64,000 nt of DNA from Actinomycetospora endophytica (GTDB lineage Bacteria > Actinomycetota > Actinomycetes > Mycobacteriales > Pseudonocardiaceae). Positions 26,332 through 34,587 of the stretch are shown here, piece by piece (position 1 is the stretch's first letter; every line of letters starts with the position of its first letter). The translations under genes were made by a program, and so were the position numbers. Location of the stretch: assembly GCF_021026375.1 (NCBI RefSeq), contig NZ_JAJNDB010000003.1:62001-126000 (forward strand), in the 5' to 3' direction. A model generated the notes under the pieces. It saw only the letters and a list, made by a program, of their open reading frames with translations. It was not told the origin of the DNA and searched no databases.

Positions 26332-26490
26332 GTGACCGCCGAGCATCGCGAGTACGAGTCCGAGGGCGGCGACCCGGTGTGCTGGATGCACCTGCTCTGC
26401 CCGTCGTGCGGGGCCATGCCGGATCCCGACGAGCAGGACCCGGCGAACTCCGGGACCTGCCCGCGCTGCGGCGAGGAGCGCGCCGGATGA
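26332..26490 (+). CDS. 52-aa zinc-ribbon protein coupled to tryptophan dioxygenase
   Basis: A small ORF from GTG 26332 to a TGA that overlaps the ATG of the tryptophan 2,3-dioxygenase gene (ATGA). The peptide has five Cys: Cys17 in DPVCWMH, Cys23 and Cys26 in LLCPSCGAM, and Cys43 and Cys46 in GTCPRCGEE, so two C-x-x-C knuckles form a zinc ribbon. Acidic residues dominate elsewhere. The overlap implies translational coupling with TDO. Its function is unknown; it could aid heme or metal loading or regulate the enzyme, which is speculation. Confidence 0.75.
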   Translation: MTAEHREYESEGGDPVCWMHLLCPSCGAMPDPDEQDPANSGTCPRCGEERAG

Positions 26491-27341
26491 GCGTCGATCC
26501 GGACCGCCACACCCGCCCCATCGAGGCGGGCGTCGTCCGGGACTTCACCGAGAACCTGTCGTACGGGAGCTACCTGCACCTCGACGAGCTGCTGGCCGCG
26601 CAGCACCCGCTCTCCCGCCCGGAGCACCACGACGAGCTGCTGTTCGTCATCCAGCACCAGACCTCGGAGCTCTGGCTCAAGCTCGCGCTCCACGAGCTCG
26701 CCACCGCCTGCGAGGACCTGGCCCGCGACGACCTCGCCCCGGCGCTCAAGCGGCTCGCCCGCGTCAAGCACGTGCAGCGCCAGCTGATCGAGCAGTGGTC
26801 GGTGCTCGCGACGCTGACCCCGAGCGAGTACGGCCAGTTCCGGGGGTTCCTGGGGACGTCGTCGGGGTTCCAGAGCTACCAGTACCGCGCCGTCGAGTTC
26901 GTCCTCGGGAACAAGAACGCGGACATGCTCACGCTGTTCGCCGACGACCCGACGGCGCAGCGCATCCTCACCGACGCCCTCGACCGGCCGAGCCTCTACG
27001 ACGAGTTCCTCCGGCTGCTGGCTCGTCGCGGGCACGCGGTGCCCGAGGAGCTGCTGCACCGTGACGTGCGGGAGCCGCACGTCGAGAACGCCGGCCTCGT
27101 CGAGGTCTTCCGGGAGATCTACGCCGACCCGGAGCGGTACTGGGACGTCTACGAGGCCTGCGAGGAGCTCGTCGACATCGAGGAGAACGTCCAGCTCTGG
27201 CGCTTCCGGCACCTCAAGACCGTCGAGCGGACCATCGGGTTCCGCACCGGGACCGGTGGCTCGAGCGGCGCGGCGTTCCTGCGCCGCGCCCTCGAGCTCA
27301 CCTTCTTCCCGGAGCTCTACGCCGTCCGGGCGGCGCTCTAG
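26487..27341 (+). CDS. kynA: Tryptophan 2,3-dioxygenase
   Basis: A 284-aa heme dioxygenase that opens the indole ring of L-tryptophan to N-formylkynurenine. Family text is strong: [45 protein letters not shown] with the active-site His, [18 protein letters not shown], and [23 protein letters not shown] with the heme His and the substrate-binding GTGGS loop. The length matches bacterial TDO. ATG 26487 overlaps the upstream zinc-ribbon stop. Kynureninase and formamidase genes are not adjacent, so the rest of the pathway lies elsewhere. The amino-acid permease downstream is convergent. Confidence 0.95.
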   Translation: MSVDPDRHTRPIEAGVVRDFTENLSYGSYLHLDELLAAQHPLSRPEHHDELLFVIQHQTSELWLKLALHELATACEDLARDDLAPALKRLARVKHVQRQLIEQWSVLATLTPSEYGQFRGFLGTSSGFQSYQYRAVEFVLGNKNADMLTLFADDPTAQRILTDALDRPSLYDEFLRLLARRGHAVPEELLHRDVREPHVENAGLVEVFREIYADPERYWDVYEACEELVDIEENVQLWRFRHLKTVERTIGFRTGTGGSSGAAFLRRALELTFFPELYAVRAAL

Positions 27342-27350
27342 CCGCCCTGG

Positions 27351-28841
27351 TCAGTCGTCGTCGCGCTCCGGGCGTTCCGCGACGACGGGGTACTGGCCGG
27401 TGATCTCGCCGCGGGCCAGCGCCGCGGCCCGGACGCGGTCGCGGCACAGGTACCAGCCGACGATCAACGCCGGGATGATGACGACGAGCGTGGCGAGCGT
27501 GTAGGTGCCGACCGGGTAGTCGAAGCCCATCAGCACCAGCACCGCGACCAGGAACGCCACCGTGAGCCACCCCGACCACGGCGCGCCCGGCATCCGGAAG
27601 TGCGGCCGGTGCACGATGCCGTGCCGCCACCACGAGAACAGCCGCAGCTGACAGAGCACGATCGTGCCCCACGAGGCGAGGATCCCCAGCGCGGACATGT
27701 TCAGCACGATCTCGAACGCCTCGCCCGGGTTGAGGGCGTTGAGCCCGACCCCGAGCAGCGTGATGCACGAGGTCAGCACGATGCCGCCCCACGGGACGCC
27801 GTTGCCGGTCATCCGCGACGTGAACGCCGGGGCGCTGCCGTTCATCGCCATCGACCGCAGGATGCGCCCGGTCGAGTAGAGGCCGGCGTTGAGGCTGGAG
27901 AGCGCGGCGGTGAGCACGACGAGGTTCATGACGGTGCCCGAGCCGTTGACGCCGATGTGCGCGAAGAACGTGACGAACGGGCTCTCCGACTTCGAGTACA
28001 TCGTGTAGGGCAGCAGCAGCGCGAGGAGCACGAGCGAGCCGACGTAGAAGAGCGCGATGCGGGCGACCACCGAGTTGATCGCGCGCGGCATGACCTTCTC
28101 GGGGTTCTCGGTCTCGCCCGCCGCGGTGCCCACCAGCTCGACCGCCGCGTACGCGAACACCACGCCGCTGATGACGATCACCAGCGGGAGGATCCCGGTC
28201 GGGAAGAGCCCGCCCGTGTCGCCGACCATCCCGAACCCGGTCGGCCGGCCCTCGACGGGGAACCGCCCGACGAGGAACACCGTGCCGATCACGAGGAACG
28301 CGACCAGCGCCACCACCTTGATGATCGCGGCCCAGAACTCGATCTCGCCGAACAGCTTGACCGAGATGAGGTTCATCGTCAGCACGATCACCAGGGCGAT
28401 GAGCGCGATCGTCCACTGCGGGATCACCTGGAACGCCGTCCAGTAGTGCATGTAGGTCGCGATCGCGGTGGTGTCGACGATCGAGGTCATCGCCCAGTTC
28501 AGGAAGTACAGCCAGCCGGCGACGTAGGCGGCCTTCTCGCCGTAGAACTCCCGGGCGTAGGACACGAAGGACCCCGACGACGGCCGGTGCAGCACCAGTT
28601 CGCCGAGGGCTCGCAGGATGAGGAAGACGAAGATCCCGCAGAACGCGTAGACCAGGAAAAGGCCCGGTCCGGCGCTCGCGAGCCGTCCGCCGGCGCCCAG
28701 GAACAGGCCGGTGCCGATCGCGCCGCCGATCGCGATCATCTGGACCTGACGGGGCTTCAGCCCCTTGTGATAGCCCTCGTCCTCGTGGGCGAGCGATGAG
28801 TTGTCGTAGCTGTCCGCCGTCGTCGTCGTGGGTTCTGCCAT
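27351..28841 (-). CDS. APC-family amino-acid permease (AAT type)
   Basis: A 496-aa, 12-helix amino-acid transporter. The N-terminal signature [25 protein letters not shown], then [23 protein letters not shown] and [15 protein letters not shown], place it in the amino-acid transporter subfamily with GabP, AroP and CycA relatives. It imports an amino acid with protons; the substrate cannot be told from sequence. It is convergent with the tryptophan dioxygenase gene (9 nt between stops), so an aromatic substrate is possible but unproven. A LacI-type operator-like palindrome lies 60 bp upstream (28901-28914). Confidence 0.93.
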   Translation of the reverse strand: MAEPTTTTADSYDNSSLAHEDEGYHKGLKPRQVQMIAIGGAIGTGLFLGAGGRLASAGPGLFLVYAFCGIFVFLILRALGELVLHRPSSGSFVSYAREFYGEKAAYVAGWLYFLNWAMTSIVDTTAIATYMHYWTAFQVIPQWTIALIALVIVLTMNLISVKLFGEIEFWAAIIKVVALVAFLVIGTVFLVGRFPVEGRPTGFGMVGDTGGLFPTGILPLVIVISGVVFAYAAVELVGTAAGETENPEKVMPRAINSVVARIALFYVGSLVLLALLLPYTMYSKSESPFVTFFAHIGVNGSGTVMNLVVLTAALSSLNAGLYSTGRILRSMAMNGSAPAFTSRMTGNGVPWGGIVLTSCITLLGVGLNALNPGEAFEIVLNMSALGILASWGTIVLCQLRLFSWWRHGIVHRPHFRMPGAPWSGWLTVAFLVAVLVLMGFDYPVGTYTLATLVVIIPALIVGWYLCRDRVRAAALARGEITGQYPVVAERPERDDD

Positions 28842-28900
28842 CGCCGTCCTCCCCGTGACCGCTCCGTCACGGCGAGTACCGGACGGACGGGCGAGAGGCT

Positions 28901-28914
28901 AGTAAGCGCTTGCA
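28901..28914. promoter_or_regulatory. LacI-type palindrome AGTAAGCGCTTGCA
   Basis: The centre AAGCGCTT is a perfect 8-bp palindrome, and the flanks fit the LacI/GalR-family pattern T-G-x-A-A-x-C-G-x-T-T-x-C-A in most positions. It lies 60 bp upstream of the permease start, where a repressor would cover a promoter. No LacI-family gene is seen nearby. Confidence 0.45.
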
Positions 28915-29104
28915 ACGATCACGGGACGACATGCTGAGAACATGTGAATTCTGGTCGGTTCGAGGCGATGGTCCGGAACGCGGCCGGCCGTCGTGATCAT
29001 GGCTTCCGGGTCGACGCGCCGGGAGGAACGGTTCTCCTCGATGGTCGTCCGGCGCTAGCGTCCCTTCTGACCAGCAGTTTCGGCATCAAGGGGAGGCAGG
29101 GGTC

Positions 29105-29281
29105 ATGTCTGGGAAGTTCGAGGTCTACGAGGACCGTTCCGGGAAGTTCCGCTTCCGTCTCAAGGCGAGCAACGGGCAGATCGTGGCGTCGGGGGAGGCC
29201 TACGAGACGAAGGCCGCGGCCCGGAAGGGTTGTGAGTCGGTACAGAAAGCGGCCGAGGGGGCCAAGGTCGTCGAGGCCTGA
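29105..29281 (+). CDS. YegP/DUF1508 family small protein
   Basis: A 58-codon gene, ATG 29105, with AGGGGAGG 9 nt upstream. The peptide begins SGKFEVYEDRSGKFRFRLKA and continues SNGQIVASGEAYETKAAARKG, the DUF1508 repeat in a single copy (E. coli YegP has two). The fold is a small beta-beta-beta-alpha unit of unknown function. A strong hairpin follows 11 nt after the stop, so it is probably a monocistronic gene. Confidence 0.85.
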   Translation: MSGKFEVYEDRSGKFRFRLKASNGQIVASGEAYETKAAARKGCESVQKAAEGAKVVEA

Positions 29282-29292
29282 GCTCCGCGGGC

Positions 29293-29323
29293 TCCGGCGG
29301 GCCGGTGCGCCCGGCCCGCCGGA
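29293..29323 (+). terminator. Hairpin terminator after yegP-like gene
   Basis: TCCGGCGGGCCG at 29293-29304 pairs perfectly with CGGCCCGCCGGA at 29312-29323 (12 bp, 7-nt loop). There is no T run, as is usual for actinomycete hairpin terminators. Confidence 0.65.
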
Positions 29324-29362
29324 ATCCGTGACCGTCTGAATTGGTGGCGACCGGAATCCGTG
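29319..29362 (+). repeat. Short direct repeat CCGGAATCCGTG
   Basis: The 12-bp word occurs at 29319-29330 and again at 29351-29362, 32 bp apart (three helical turns), between the yegP-like gene and the DUF1684 gene. It could be a binding-site pair or a small duplication. Confidence 0.4.
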
Positions 29363-29413
29363 GCCGCCGCCCGGGGTTGGCCCGGGCAGGACCCGACACC
29401 GGGAGGACGTCCG

Positions 29414-30220
29414 ATGACCGTCACCGACGACAGCACGACCCTGCTCGCGGACTGGCAGCGCTGGCACGACGACCGCGAGGCGACCCTGCGCGAGCCGCAC
29501 GGCTGGCTGGCGCTCACGGCCCTCGAGTGGCTGGACGAGACCCCGCGGGCGATCGCCGACCTGCCGGGCACGTGGCGCGCCCCGGGTGACGGCAGCATCG
29601 AGATCGCCGCGTCGGCGGCGGACGGGGTCGAGGTCGAGGGCGAGCGCGTGGACGGCACGGCCACGGTCCGGCCCGTCGACGGGGCGCCGGGCGTCCTGGT
29701 CGCCGTCGGGGACCGGGTCGTCGAGCTCGCCCGCCGCACCGACTCGTACGCGCTGCGCGTCCGCGACCCGCGCGCCGCCACCCGCGCCGCCTTCACCGGC
29801 GTGCCCGCGTTCCCGGTGGACGCGCGATGGGTCGTCACGGGGCGCTTCGAGGCCTACGCCGCGCCGGAGCGGATCACGGTCGGCGCCGTCGTCGACGGGC
29901 TGCAGCACTTCCCGACGGCGGTGGGGACCGTGACGTTCCCGGTGGACGGGCACGAGCACCGGCTGGTGGCCCTCGCCGGCAAGGACGGCGGACTGTCGCT
30001 GCACTTCCGCGACGCCACCAGCGGCGTCAGCACCTACGGCGGCGGACGCATCCTGCGGACGGCCGATCCGGCGGCGGACGGCTCGCTCCCCATCGACTTC
30101 AACCGCACGGTCAACCTGCCGTGCGCGCTCACCGCCTACGCGACGTGCCCGCTCCCGCCGGCGGACAACGTGCTCGACGTCGCGATCGAGGCCGGCGAGA
30201 CCCTGCCCGATCCGTCCTGA
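29414..30220 (+). CDS. DUF1684 family protein
   Basis: A 268-aa soluble protein of the DUF1684 family. Typical text is WQRWHDDREATLREPHGWLAL near the N terminus, WVVTGRFEAYAAPERITVG in the middle, and RILRTADPAADGSLPIDFNRTVNLPCALTAYATCPLPP near the C terminus, where the FNR-x-x-NPPCA-like block is the family hallmark. ATG 29414 has GGGAGG 10 nt upstream. Function unknown; the family is widespread in actinobacteria and Bacteroidota. It appears to be a single-gene unit. Confidence 0.87.
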   Translation: MTVTDDSTTLLADWQRWHDDREATLREPHGWLALTALEWLDETPRAIADLPGTWRAPGDGSIEIAASAADGVEVEGERVDGTATVRPVDGAPGVLVAVGDRVVELARRTDSYALRVRDPRAATRAAFTGVPAFPVDARWVVTGRFEAYAAPERITVGAVVDGLQHFPTAVGTVTFPVDGHEHRLVALAGKDGGLSLHFRDATSGVSTYGGGRILRTADPAADGSLPIDFNRTVNLPCALTAYATCPLPPADNVLDVAIEAGETLPDPS

Positions 30221-30387
30221 GACGTCGTCTTCGCTGGTCACGCGCCGGAGTCGGAGTGGAACACTGAGGAACGGATGAGAGAACTCCACAAAAGGTTGCG
30301 TGCTAACGGCTCGCGTGCTGTGTGAGACCTCGCGTATCGGGTAAGAAACCCGCGACTCGTCATCGGAACGAGACACGGGGAGGACTC

Positions 30388-30951
30388 ATGACGCGAGTGA
30401 CCATGACCCGCGCCGGGTTGGCGATCGCAGCGGCGGCGCTGTCGATCGGCGCCCTGGGAGCGTGCTCCGGAGGGACGCCGCAGGTTCCGCAGAACCTGCC
30501 GTCCGGGGTTCCGACGGCCCTGCCGTCGAACCTGCCGAGCATCCCGGGCCAGGGCGGCCAGCCCGGTCAGCCGGGCCAGCCGGCGCCGGGACAGCCAAGT
30601 GCCGCGAGCGGTGCCGCCGGCGGGGCCTCGGGGGGTGCCGCAGGCGGCGCGGCCGCGGGACAGCCCGGCGCCGAGGGCCAGGGCGGTGCGGCCGGTGGGG
30701 CCGCGGGCTCGGGCGGTGCCGCCGGGTCCGGAGGGTCCGCCGGTTCGGGCAGCTCGGGCAGCGGCTCCGGTTCGGGCAGCACCGGCACCGGCGGCGCGCC
30801 CAGCCAGACGCCGTCGGGTGGCGTGCAGACCGGCGCCGGGAGCACGTCGGGCGTCGAGCACGGCGAGCTGTTCGGCCTCGGTGGCGTCGCGCTGGTCGCG
30901 GCCGGTGGCGTCGCGGTGGCGGCGACCCGTCGTCGTCGCACCCAGGACTGA
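30388..30951 (+). CDS. Gly/Ala/Ser-rich lipoprotein with C-terminal membrane anchor
   Basis: A 187-aa secreted protein. ATG 30388 has GGGGAGGA 4 nt upstream. Residues 1-27 form a signal peptide with lipobox LGAC, so the mature N terminus is probably lipidated. Residues 30-145 are low complexity, with GQPGQPGQP and GGAAGSGG-like repeats. The C terminus has a hydrophobic segment LFGLGGVALVAAGGVAVAA followed by TRRRRTQD, the layout of a wall-sorting tail without a clear LPxTG; PSQTPSGG precedes it. The following class F sortase in the same frame suggests a substrate-enzyme pair. A hairpin lies 18 nt after the TGA. Confidence 0.82.
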   Translation: MTRVTMTRAGLAIAAAALSIGALGACSGGTPQVPQNLPSGVPTALPSNLPSIPGQGGQPGQPGQPAPGQPSAASGAAGGASGGAAGGAAAGQPGAEGQGGAAGGAAGSGGAAGSGGSAGSGSSGSGSGSGSTGTGGAPSQTPSGGVQTGAGSTSGVEHGELFGLGGVALVAAGGVAVAATRRRRTQD

Positions 30952-30954
30952 CGA

Positions 30955-31686
30955 CTGGGAACGAACGAGGACGGCGCCGACGCTCCGGCGTCGGCGCCGT
31001 CCGACCCCTCCACCTCCCGGTGGCGTCGCGGTCCGCTGCTGCTCGGCCTCGCGGGGCTGCTCGCGCTGATCGGGATCGGGGCGATCACGGCCGGGCTGCT
31101 CCTCCAGCAGAGCGCCCCCGTCGAGCACGACGCGGGCTCGCTCCCGGCACCGCCCCCGATCACCCAGGTCGCCCCGCGGCCCCCGGCGTCGACGGCCCCG
31201 TCTACCCCGGTGGGCCCGCCGCCCTCGCCGCCGGCCCGCATCGTCATCGGCCGGATCGGTGTCGACTCGCGCGTGGCCTCGGTCGGGCTGAACCCGGACC
31301 GGACGATGGAGGTCCCGGCCAAGGGCCCGCTCTACGACCTCGCCGCCTGGTACCGCTACTCGGTCACCCCGGGACAGCAGGGTCCGTCGGTGATCGTCGG
31401 GCACATCGACTCGGCGGCGAACGGGCCGTCGGTGTTCTTCCGGCTCGGAGCGCTCGTCCCCGGGGACACCGTGGCGGTGACCCGCGAGGACGGGCGCACG
31501 GTGCCCTTCACCGTCTACGCCACCCGCTCCTTCGCCAAGGACACCTTCCCCTCGACCGAGGTCTACGCCGGTACCCCGGGCCCGGAGCTCCGCCTGATCA
31601 CCTGCAGCGGCTCGTTCGACGAGAGCACGCGCAACTACCGCGACAACACCGTCGTCTTCGCGAGGGAGAGCGGCCCGCCGACGTGA
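30955..31686 (+). CDS. Class F sortase, non-canonical start likely
   Basis: The sortase domain (from about 31230) carries IVIGRIGVDSRVASVGL, VIVGHIDSAANGPSVFFRL with the catalytic His, LRLITCSGSFD with the Cys and STRNYRDNTVVFA with the Arg, as in class F sortases. Open reading in the same frame extends upstream through RWRRGPLLLGLAGLLALIGIGAITA, a convincing membrane anchor, back to the lipoprotein stop, but contains no ATG, GTG or TTG before GTG 31210. I place the start at CTG 30955, which has AGGA 8 nt upstream and lies just after the TGA; 31210 is the first conventional start and would lose the anchor. Stop-codon readthrough from the lipoprotein is the other option. Confidence 0.72.
   Translation: MGTNEDGADAPASAPSDPSTSRWRRGPLLLGLAGLLALIGIGAITAGLLLQQSAPVEHDAGSLPAPPPITQVAPRPPASTAPSTPVGPPPSPPARIVIGRIGVDSRVASVGLNPDRTMEVPAKGPLYDLAAWYRYSVTPGQQGPSVIVGHIDSAANGPSVFFRLGALVPGDTVAVTREDGRTVPFTVYATRSFAKDTFPSTEVYAGTPGPELRLITCSGSFDESTRNYRDNTVVFARESGPPT
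30969..31002 (+). repeat. Perfect 15-bp stem hairpin within the sortase 5' region
   Basis: GGACGGCGCCGACGC at 30969-30983 pairs perfectly with 30988-31002 around a TCCG tetraloop. It sits 18 nt after the lipoprotein stop. It could terminate most transcripts so that sortase is made at a low level, or affect translation at the junction. Confidence 0.7.
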
Positions 31687-31687
31687 G

Positions 31688-32221
31688 TCAGTGGTCGAGC
31701 GCCGCCAGGTCGTCCAGCGCCGGACCGTCGACCCGGTGCGTGGTCCAGCCGTCCTGCGGGGTCGACCGGAGGGTCGCGTAGAAGTCGAGCGCCGGGGTGT
31801 TCCAGTCGAGCACCGCCCACTCGAGCCGCGCCCACCCGCGCTCACGGCACGTCGTCGCGAGGCGGGCCAGCAGGGCCCGCGCCAGCCCGAGCCGGCGGAA
31901 CGACGGCGAGACGTAGAGATCCTCGAGGTGCATGCCGTGCGCCCCGGTCCAGGTCGAGAAGGTGACGAACCACAGCGCCATCCCGGCGACCGCGCCGTCG
32001 ACGTCCGCGACGTGGCCGAACACCGCCGGACGGTCCGAGAACAGCGCGGCGTGCAGCTGCTCGGCGCTCAGTAGGCAGGACTCGGGCTCGCGCTCGTACT
32101 CGGCGAGCTCGTGGACGTAGCGGACCACCGTGGGCACGTCGTCCGGGCGGATCGCCCGGACGGTGACGACAGGTCGGGCATCGGGGTTCTCGGGCGCGGC
32201 GGAGTCTGGGCGGGCGGACAC
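31688..32221 (-). CDS. GNAT-family N-acetyltransferase (diamine acetyltransferase-like)
   Basis: A 177-aa acetyl-CoA-dependent N-acetyltransferase. VTVRAIRPDDVPTVVRYVHELAEYERE, then HLEDLYVSPSFRRLGLARALLARLATTCRERGWARLEWAVLDWNTPALDFY, follow the SSAT-like layout, with the acetyl-CoA loop R-x-x-G-x-A near residues 112-117 and the family Tyr near the end. Relatives act on polyamines or small amines. The start (GTG or ATG 32221) has no strong ribosome site. It is convergent with the sortase gene (stops adjacent) and divergent from the SDR gene. Confidence 0.88.
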   Translation of the reverse strand: MSARPDSAAPENPDARPVVTVRAIRPDDVPTVVRYVHELAEYEREPESCLLSAEQLHAALFSDRPAVFGHVADVDGAVAGMALWFVTFSTWTGAHGMHLEDLYVSPSFRRLGLARALLARLATTCRERGWARLEWAVLDWNTPALDFYATLRSTPQDGWTTHRVDGPALDDLAALDH

Positions 32222-32268
32222 GCGACCATCATCTCCGTCGGGGACGACGACGAGCCGAGGAGGACCTC

Positions 32269-32991
32269 ATGGCGGCGGTGGTGACGGGTGGCGGCACCGG
32301 CATCGGTCGGGCGATCGCGGAGGCACTCGCCCGCCTCGGGCACCCGGTGGCGGTGGTGTACAGCCGCTCCGCCGACGAGGCGGCGGCCACCGTCGAGGCC
32401 ATCCGCGCGGCAGGCGGCACCGCCGCGGCGTTCCCGACCGACGTCACCGACGACGACGCGGTGCGGGCGCTGATGACCGACGTCCGGGAGGCGCTCGGCC
32501 CGGTCTCGGTCCTGGTCAACAACGCCGGCGGCACCGAGCACATCGCGCTGGACGACCTCGAGGCGGCGGACGACGAGGTCTTCGAGCGGCTCTTCCGGCT
32601 GAACACGCTCTCCGCGTGGCACTGCGCGCGGGCGGCGGCGGAGGACCTGCGCGCGGCCGACGACGGGTGCGTCATCAACGTCGGGAGCGCCTCGGTGTCG
32701 TCGGGGCGGGGGTCGTCGGTGCCCTACGTGGTGTCGAAGGCCGCCCTCTCCGGCCTGACCCGGGCGCTCGCGAACGCGCTGGCGCCGGCGCGGGTCAACG
32801 AGGTGTGGCCGGGCCTCGTGCTCACCCGCTGGTGGGCGGGCAAGGAGGAGCAGGGCCGGGCGCTCGCCGCGAACGCGATCGTCGGCCGCGAGACGACGGT
32901 CGACGACATCGCGGCCGCCGTCGTCGGGCTCGTGACGTCGCGGGCGATCACCGGCCAGACGATCACGATCGACGGTGGCCAGACGCTGTAG
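32269..32991 (+). CDS. Short-chain dehydrogenase/reductase
   Basis: A 240-aa classical SDR. It has AAVVTGGGTGIGRAIAEAL (the TGxxxGxG NAD(P) motif at the N terminus), LVNNAGGTEH (NNAG), a Ser near INVGSASVSSGRG and the YVVSKAAL catalytic Tyr-x-x-x-Lys, plus the C-terminal TGQTITIDGGQTL. ATG 32269 follows GAGGAGG at ideal distance. It resembles 3-oxoacyl-ACP reductases, but the substrate is unknown. It stands alone between divergent and unrelated genes. Confidence 0.9.
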   Translation: MAAVVTGGGTGIGRAIAEALARLGHPVAVVYSRSADEAAATVEAIRAAGGTAAAFPTDVTDDDAVRALMTDVREALGPVSVLVNNAGGTEHIALDDLEAADDEVFERLFRLNTLSAWHCARAAAEDLRAADDGCVINVGSASVSSGRGSSVPYVVSKAALSGLTRALANALAPARVNEVWPGLVLTRWWAGKEEQGRALAANAIVGRETTVDDIAAAVVGLVTSRAITGQTITIDGGQTL

Positions 32992-33273
32992 TCGCCCTCG
33001 GAATGATCACGCCTTCGGGTGGCGTGGCGGTGGTCGGCCACGGTCGCTCAGCGAGGCGGGCGGCGGCTTGCACTGCCCCGTTCGTGTCCGGACGGTCGGT
33101 CCCGTCGGCGTGGCGGCGACCGACCCACCGACGGGGGCGCCGGCGGGCACGACAGGGCGTCACGCGACCACGACCAAGATCAGCATCCGGGGGAGATCTC
33201 GGCGCCACGTTCGGCCGCACGGGGCCGGGAGGCCGGGCTCAAGGTCCGTCGCGGTACGGCCGAAACCGGACAT

Positions 33274-33606
33274 GTGACCGTCTCGCGTGACATCTCCCCG
33301 GCCCCCGCTCCCCACGACACCGAGGCCGCCCCCGGCGCGCCGAGCCCCCGCACGCCGCAGGAACCGGCCGCCGTCGTCGTGCCGACCCAGTCGTCGCTCG
33401 ACATGGGTGAGCGCACGCGCCGTGCCGTCACCGCCCTGCGCCGGGCCACCCGGGACGGGTCGGTGCACCACCACCGGCACCCCGGGGTGCCGCGGAACCG
33501 TCGCGCGCCGGGGATCGAGGTCGTGCGGGTCTGGGCGGACGGCCGGGACCTGGCCGAGCAGCGCCGGGCGTGCCGGACCTGCACGCCGGAGACCGCCGGC
33601 TGCTGA
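33274..33606 (+). CDS. Hypothetical basic protein
   Basis: A 110-aa reading frame from GTG 33274. The first 45 residues are Pro/Ala rich. The rest is Arg/His rich (TRRAVTALRRATRDGSVHHHRHPGVP) and ends CRTCTPETAGC with three Cys. I do not recognise a family. The frame bias looks coding, but the start and reality of the gene are uncertain; the 282 bp before it contain no other gene that I can support. Small actinomycete regulators with C-terminal Cys clusters exist, but nothing here proves that role. Confidence 0.45.
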   Translation: MTVSRDISPAPAPHDTEAAPGAPSPRTPQEPAAVVVPTQSSLDMGERTRRAVTALRRATRDGSVHHHRHPGVPRNRRAPGIEVVRVWADGRDLAEQRRACRTCTPETAGC

Positions 33607-33625
33607 CTGCTGACCGACCCCGGCG

Positions 33626-34567
33626 CTACAACCCGAGCAGCGCCTTCGCGTTCCCGTGGGCGATGCAGTCCCGATCGCCGTCGTCCAGCGCGGCGTCGCG
33701 CAGGAAGGACGTCGCCTGGGTCGAGTCCGCGAACGGGTGGTCGACCGAGAAGAGGATCCGCTCCGGCCCGAACGTCGCGAGCGCGCAGGCCAGCGGGGGC
33801 CCGGTGGTGTAGCCCGCGGTCGTGATGAGGACCTGGTCGAGGACCGTGTCCCACACCGACCGCTCGCCGGCGGAGGACGGGGTCAGGCGCTCGTCGGCCC
33901 GGGCGAGCGAGAACGGCAGGTTCTCGCCCATGTGCCCGACGACGAGGCGCAGGTCCGGGTGCGCGTCGAACGTCCCGGAGACGGCGAGGCGCAGCACGTG
34001 CATGCCGGTCTCGGCGTGCCAGCCCCACCCCGCCGTCGCGAGCGTGGCGCCCGCGTGTTCGGGCAGGCGCGCGAAGTAGACGTCGGCGACGGCGGGTGGC
34101 GGCGGGGCGGGGTGCAGGTAGATCGGCACGCCCAGCGCGGTGGCGGCGGCGAGCACGGGCGTGAACTGGGGATCGTCGAGGAAGCGCCCGTGGGTCTGGC
34201 CGAAGATCATGGCGCCGACGAAGCCCGCCTCGCCGACGGTGCGGCGCAGCTCCTCGGCGGCGGCCGTTGGGTCGCCGAGGGGGAGCGTGGCGAAGGCGCC
34301 GAAGCGGTCGGGGTGCTCGGCGACGGCCGCGGCGAGGCGGTCGTTGGCGGCGCGGGCCAGCCCGACGCCCGCGGCGCCGGCCTCCTGGATGCCGTGCCCG
34401 AGGACCGAGAGGACCTGCACGTCGACCCCTGCAGCGTCCATGGTCGCGAGCCGGCCCTCGCCGAGGTCGTCCAGCTCGTCGAGCACGCCGGGCATCCCGG
34501 AGCCCATCGCGCCGGGCAGGTCCAGGTCCTTCGGGAAGGCGTGTTCCTCGATCGCGATGATGCGCAC
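33626..34567 (-). CDS. Amidohydrolase 2 / ACMSD-like family protein
   Basis: A 313-aa TIM-barrel amidohydrolase of the amidohydrolase-2 group. It starts VRIIAIEEHAFP, with EEH replacing the usual DxHxH at the first metal strand, as in gamma-resorcylate decarboxylase relatives. Further markers are RLATMDAAGVDVQVLSVLG, PIYLHPAPPPP, RLVVGHMGENLPFSLAR (metal His) and ERILFSVDHPFADS (metal Asp). Such enzymes decarboxylate or hydrolyse aromatic acids. GTG 34567 is 20 nt after the MpaB-like gene's stop. The pair is divergent from a FadR-type regulator, likely its controller. Confidence 0.88.
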   Translation of the reverse strand: MRIIAIEEHAFPKDLDLPGAMGSGMPGVLDELDDLGEGRLATMDAAGVDVQVLSVLGHGIQEAGAAGVGLARAANDRLAAAVAEHPDRFGAFATLPLGDPTAAAEELRRTVGEAGFVGAMIFGQTHGRFLDDPQFTPVLAAATALGVPIYLHPAPPPPAVADVYFARLPEHAGATLATAGWGWHAETGMHVLRLAVSGTFDAHPDLRLVVGHMGENLPFSLARADERLTPSSAGERSVWDTVLDQVLITTAGYTTGPPLACALATFGPERILFSVDHPFADSTQATSFLRDAALDDGDRDCIAHGNAKALLGL

Positions 34568-34587
34568 CCGATCAGCCTGACCCGTCG

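Noticed and set aside
28935..28957. Possible third copy of the 46-bp palindrome (CATGTGAATTCTGGTCGG)
   Set aside because: Only a shortened left-arm resemblance is present and no right arm follows within reach.
30221..30387. c-di-AMP (ydaO-type) riboswitch before the lipoprotein
   Set aside because: The leader has a small CGGGT/ACCCG stem but not the conserved ydaO core; cell-wall context alone is not enough.
30949..31002. Selenocysteine insertion at the lipoprotein TGA
   Set aside because: A hairpin follows at 18 nt, but its loop (TCCG) is at 33-36 nt and lacks a recognisable bulged-U/GG loop; a lipoprotein tail is not a redox site. Kept only as general readthrough.
32992..33273. A further gene in the gap before the hypothetical basic protein
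   Set aside because: Frames in this gap lack ribosome sites and recognisable domains and look like GC-driven open frames.
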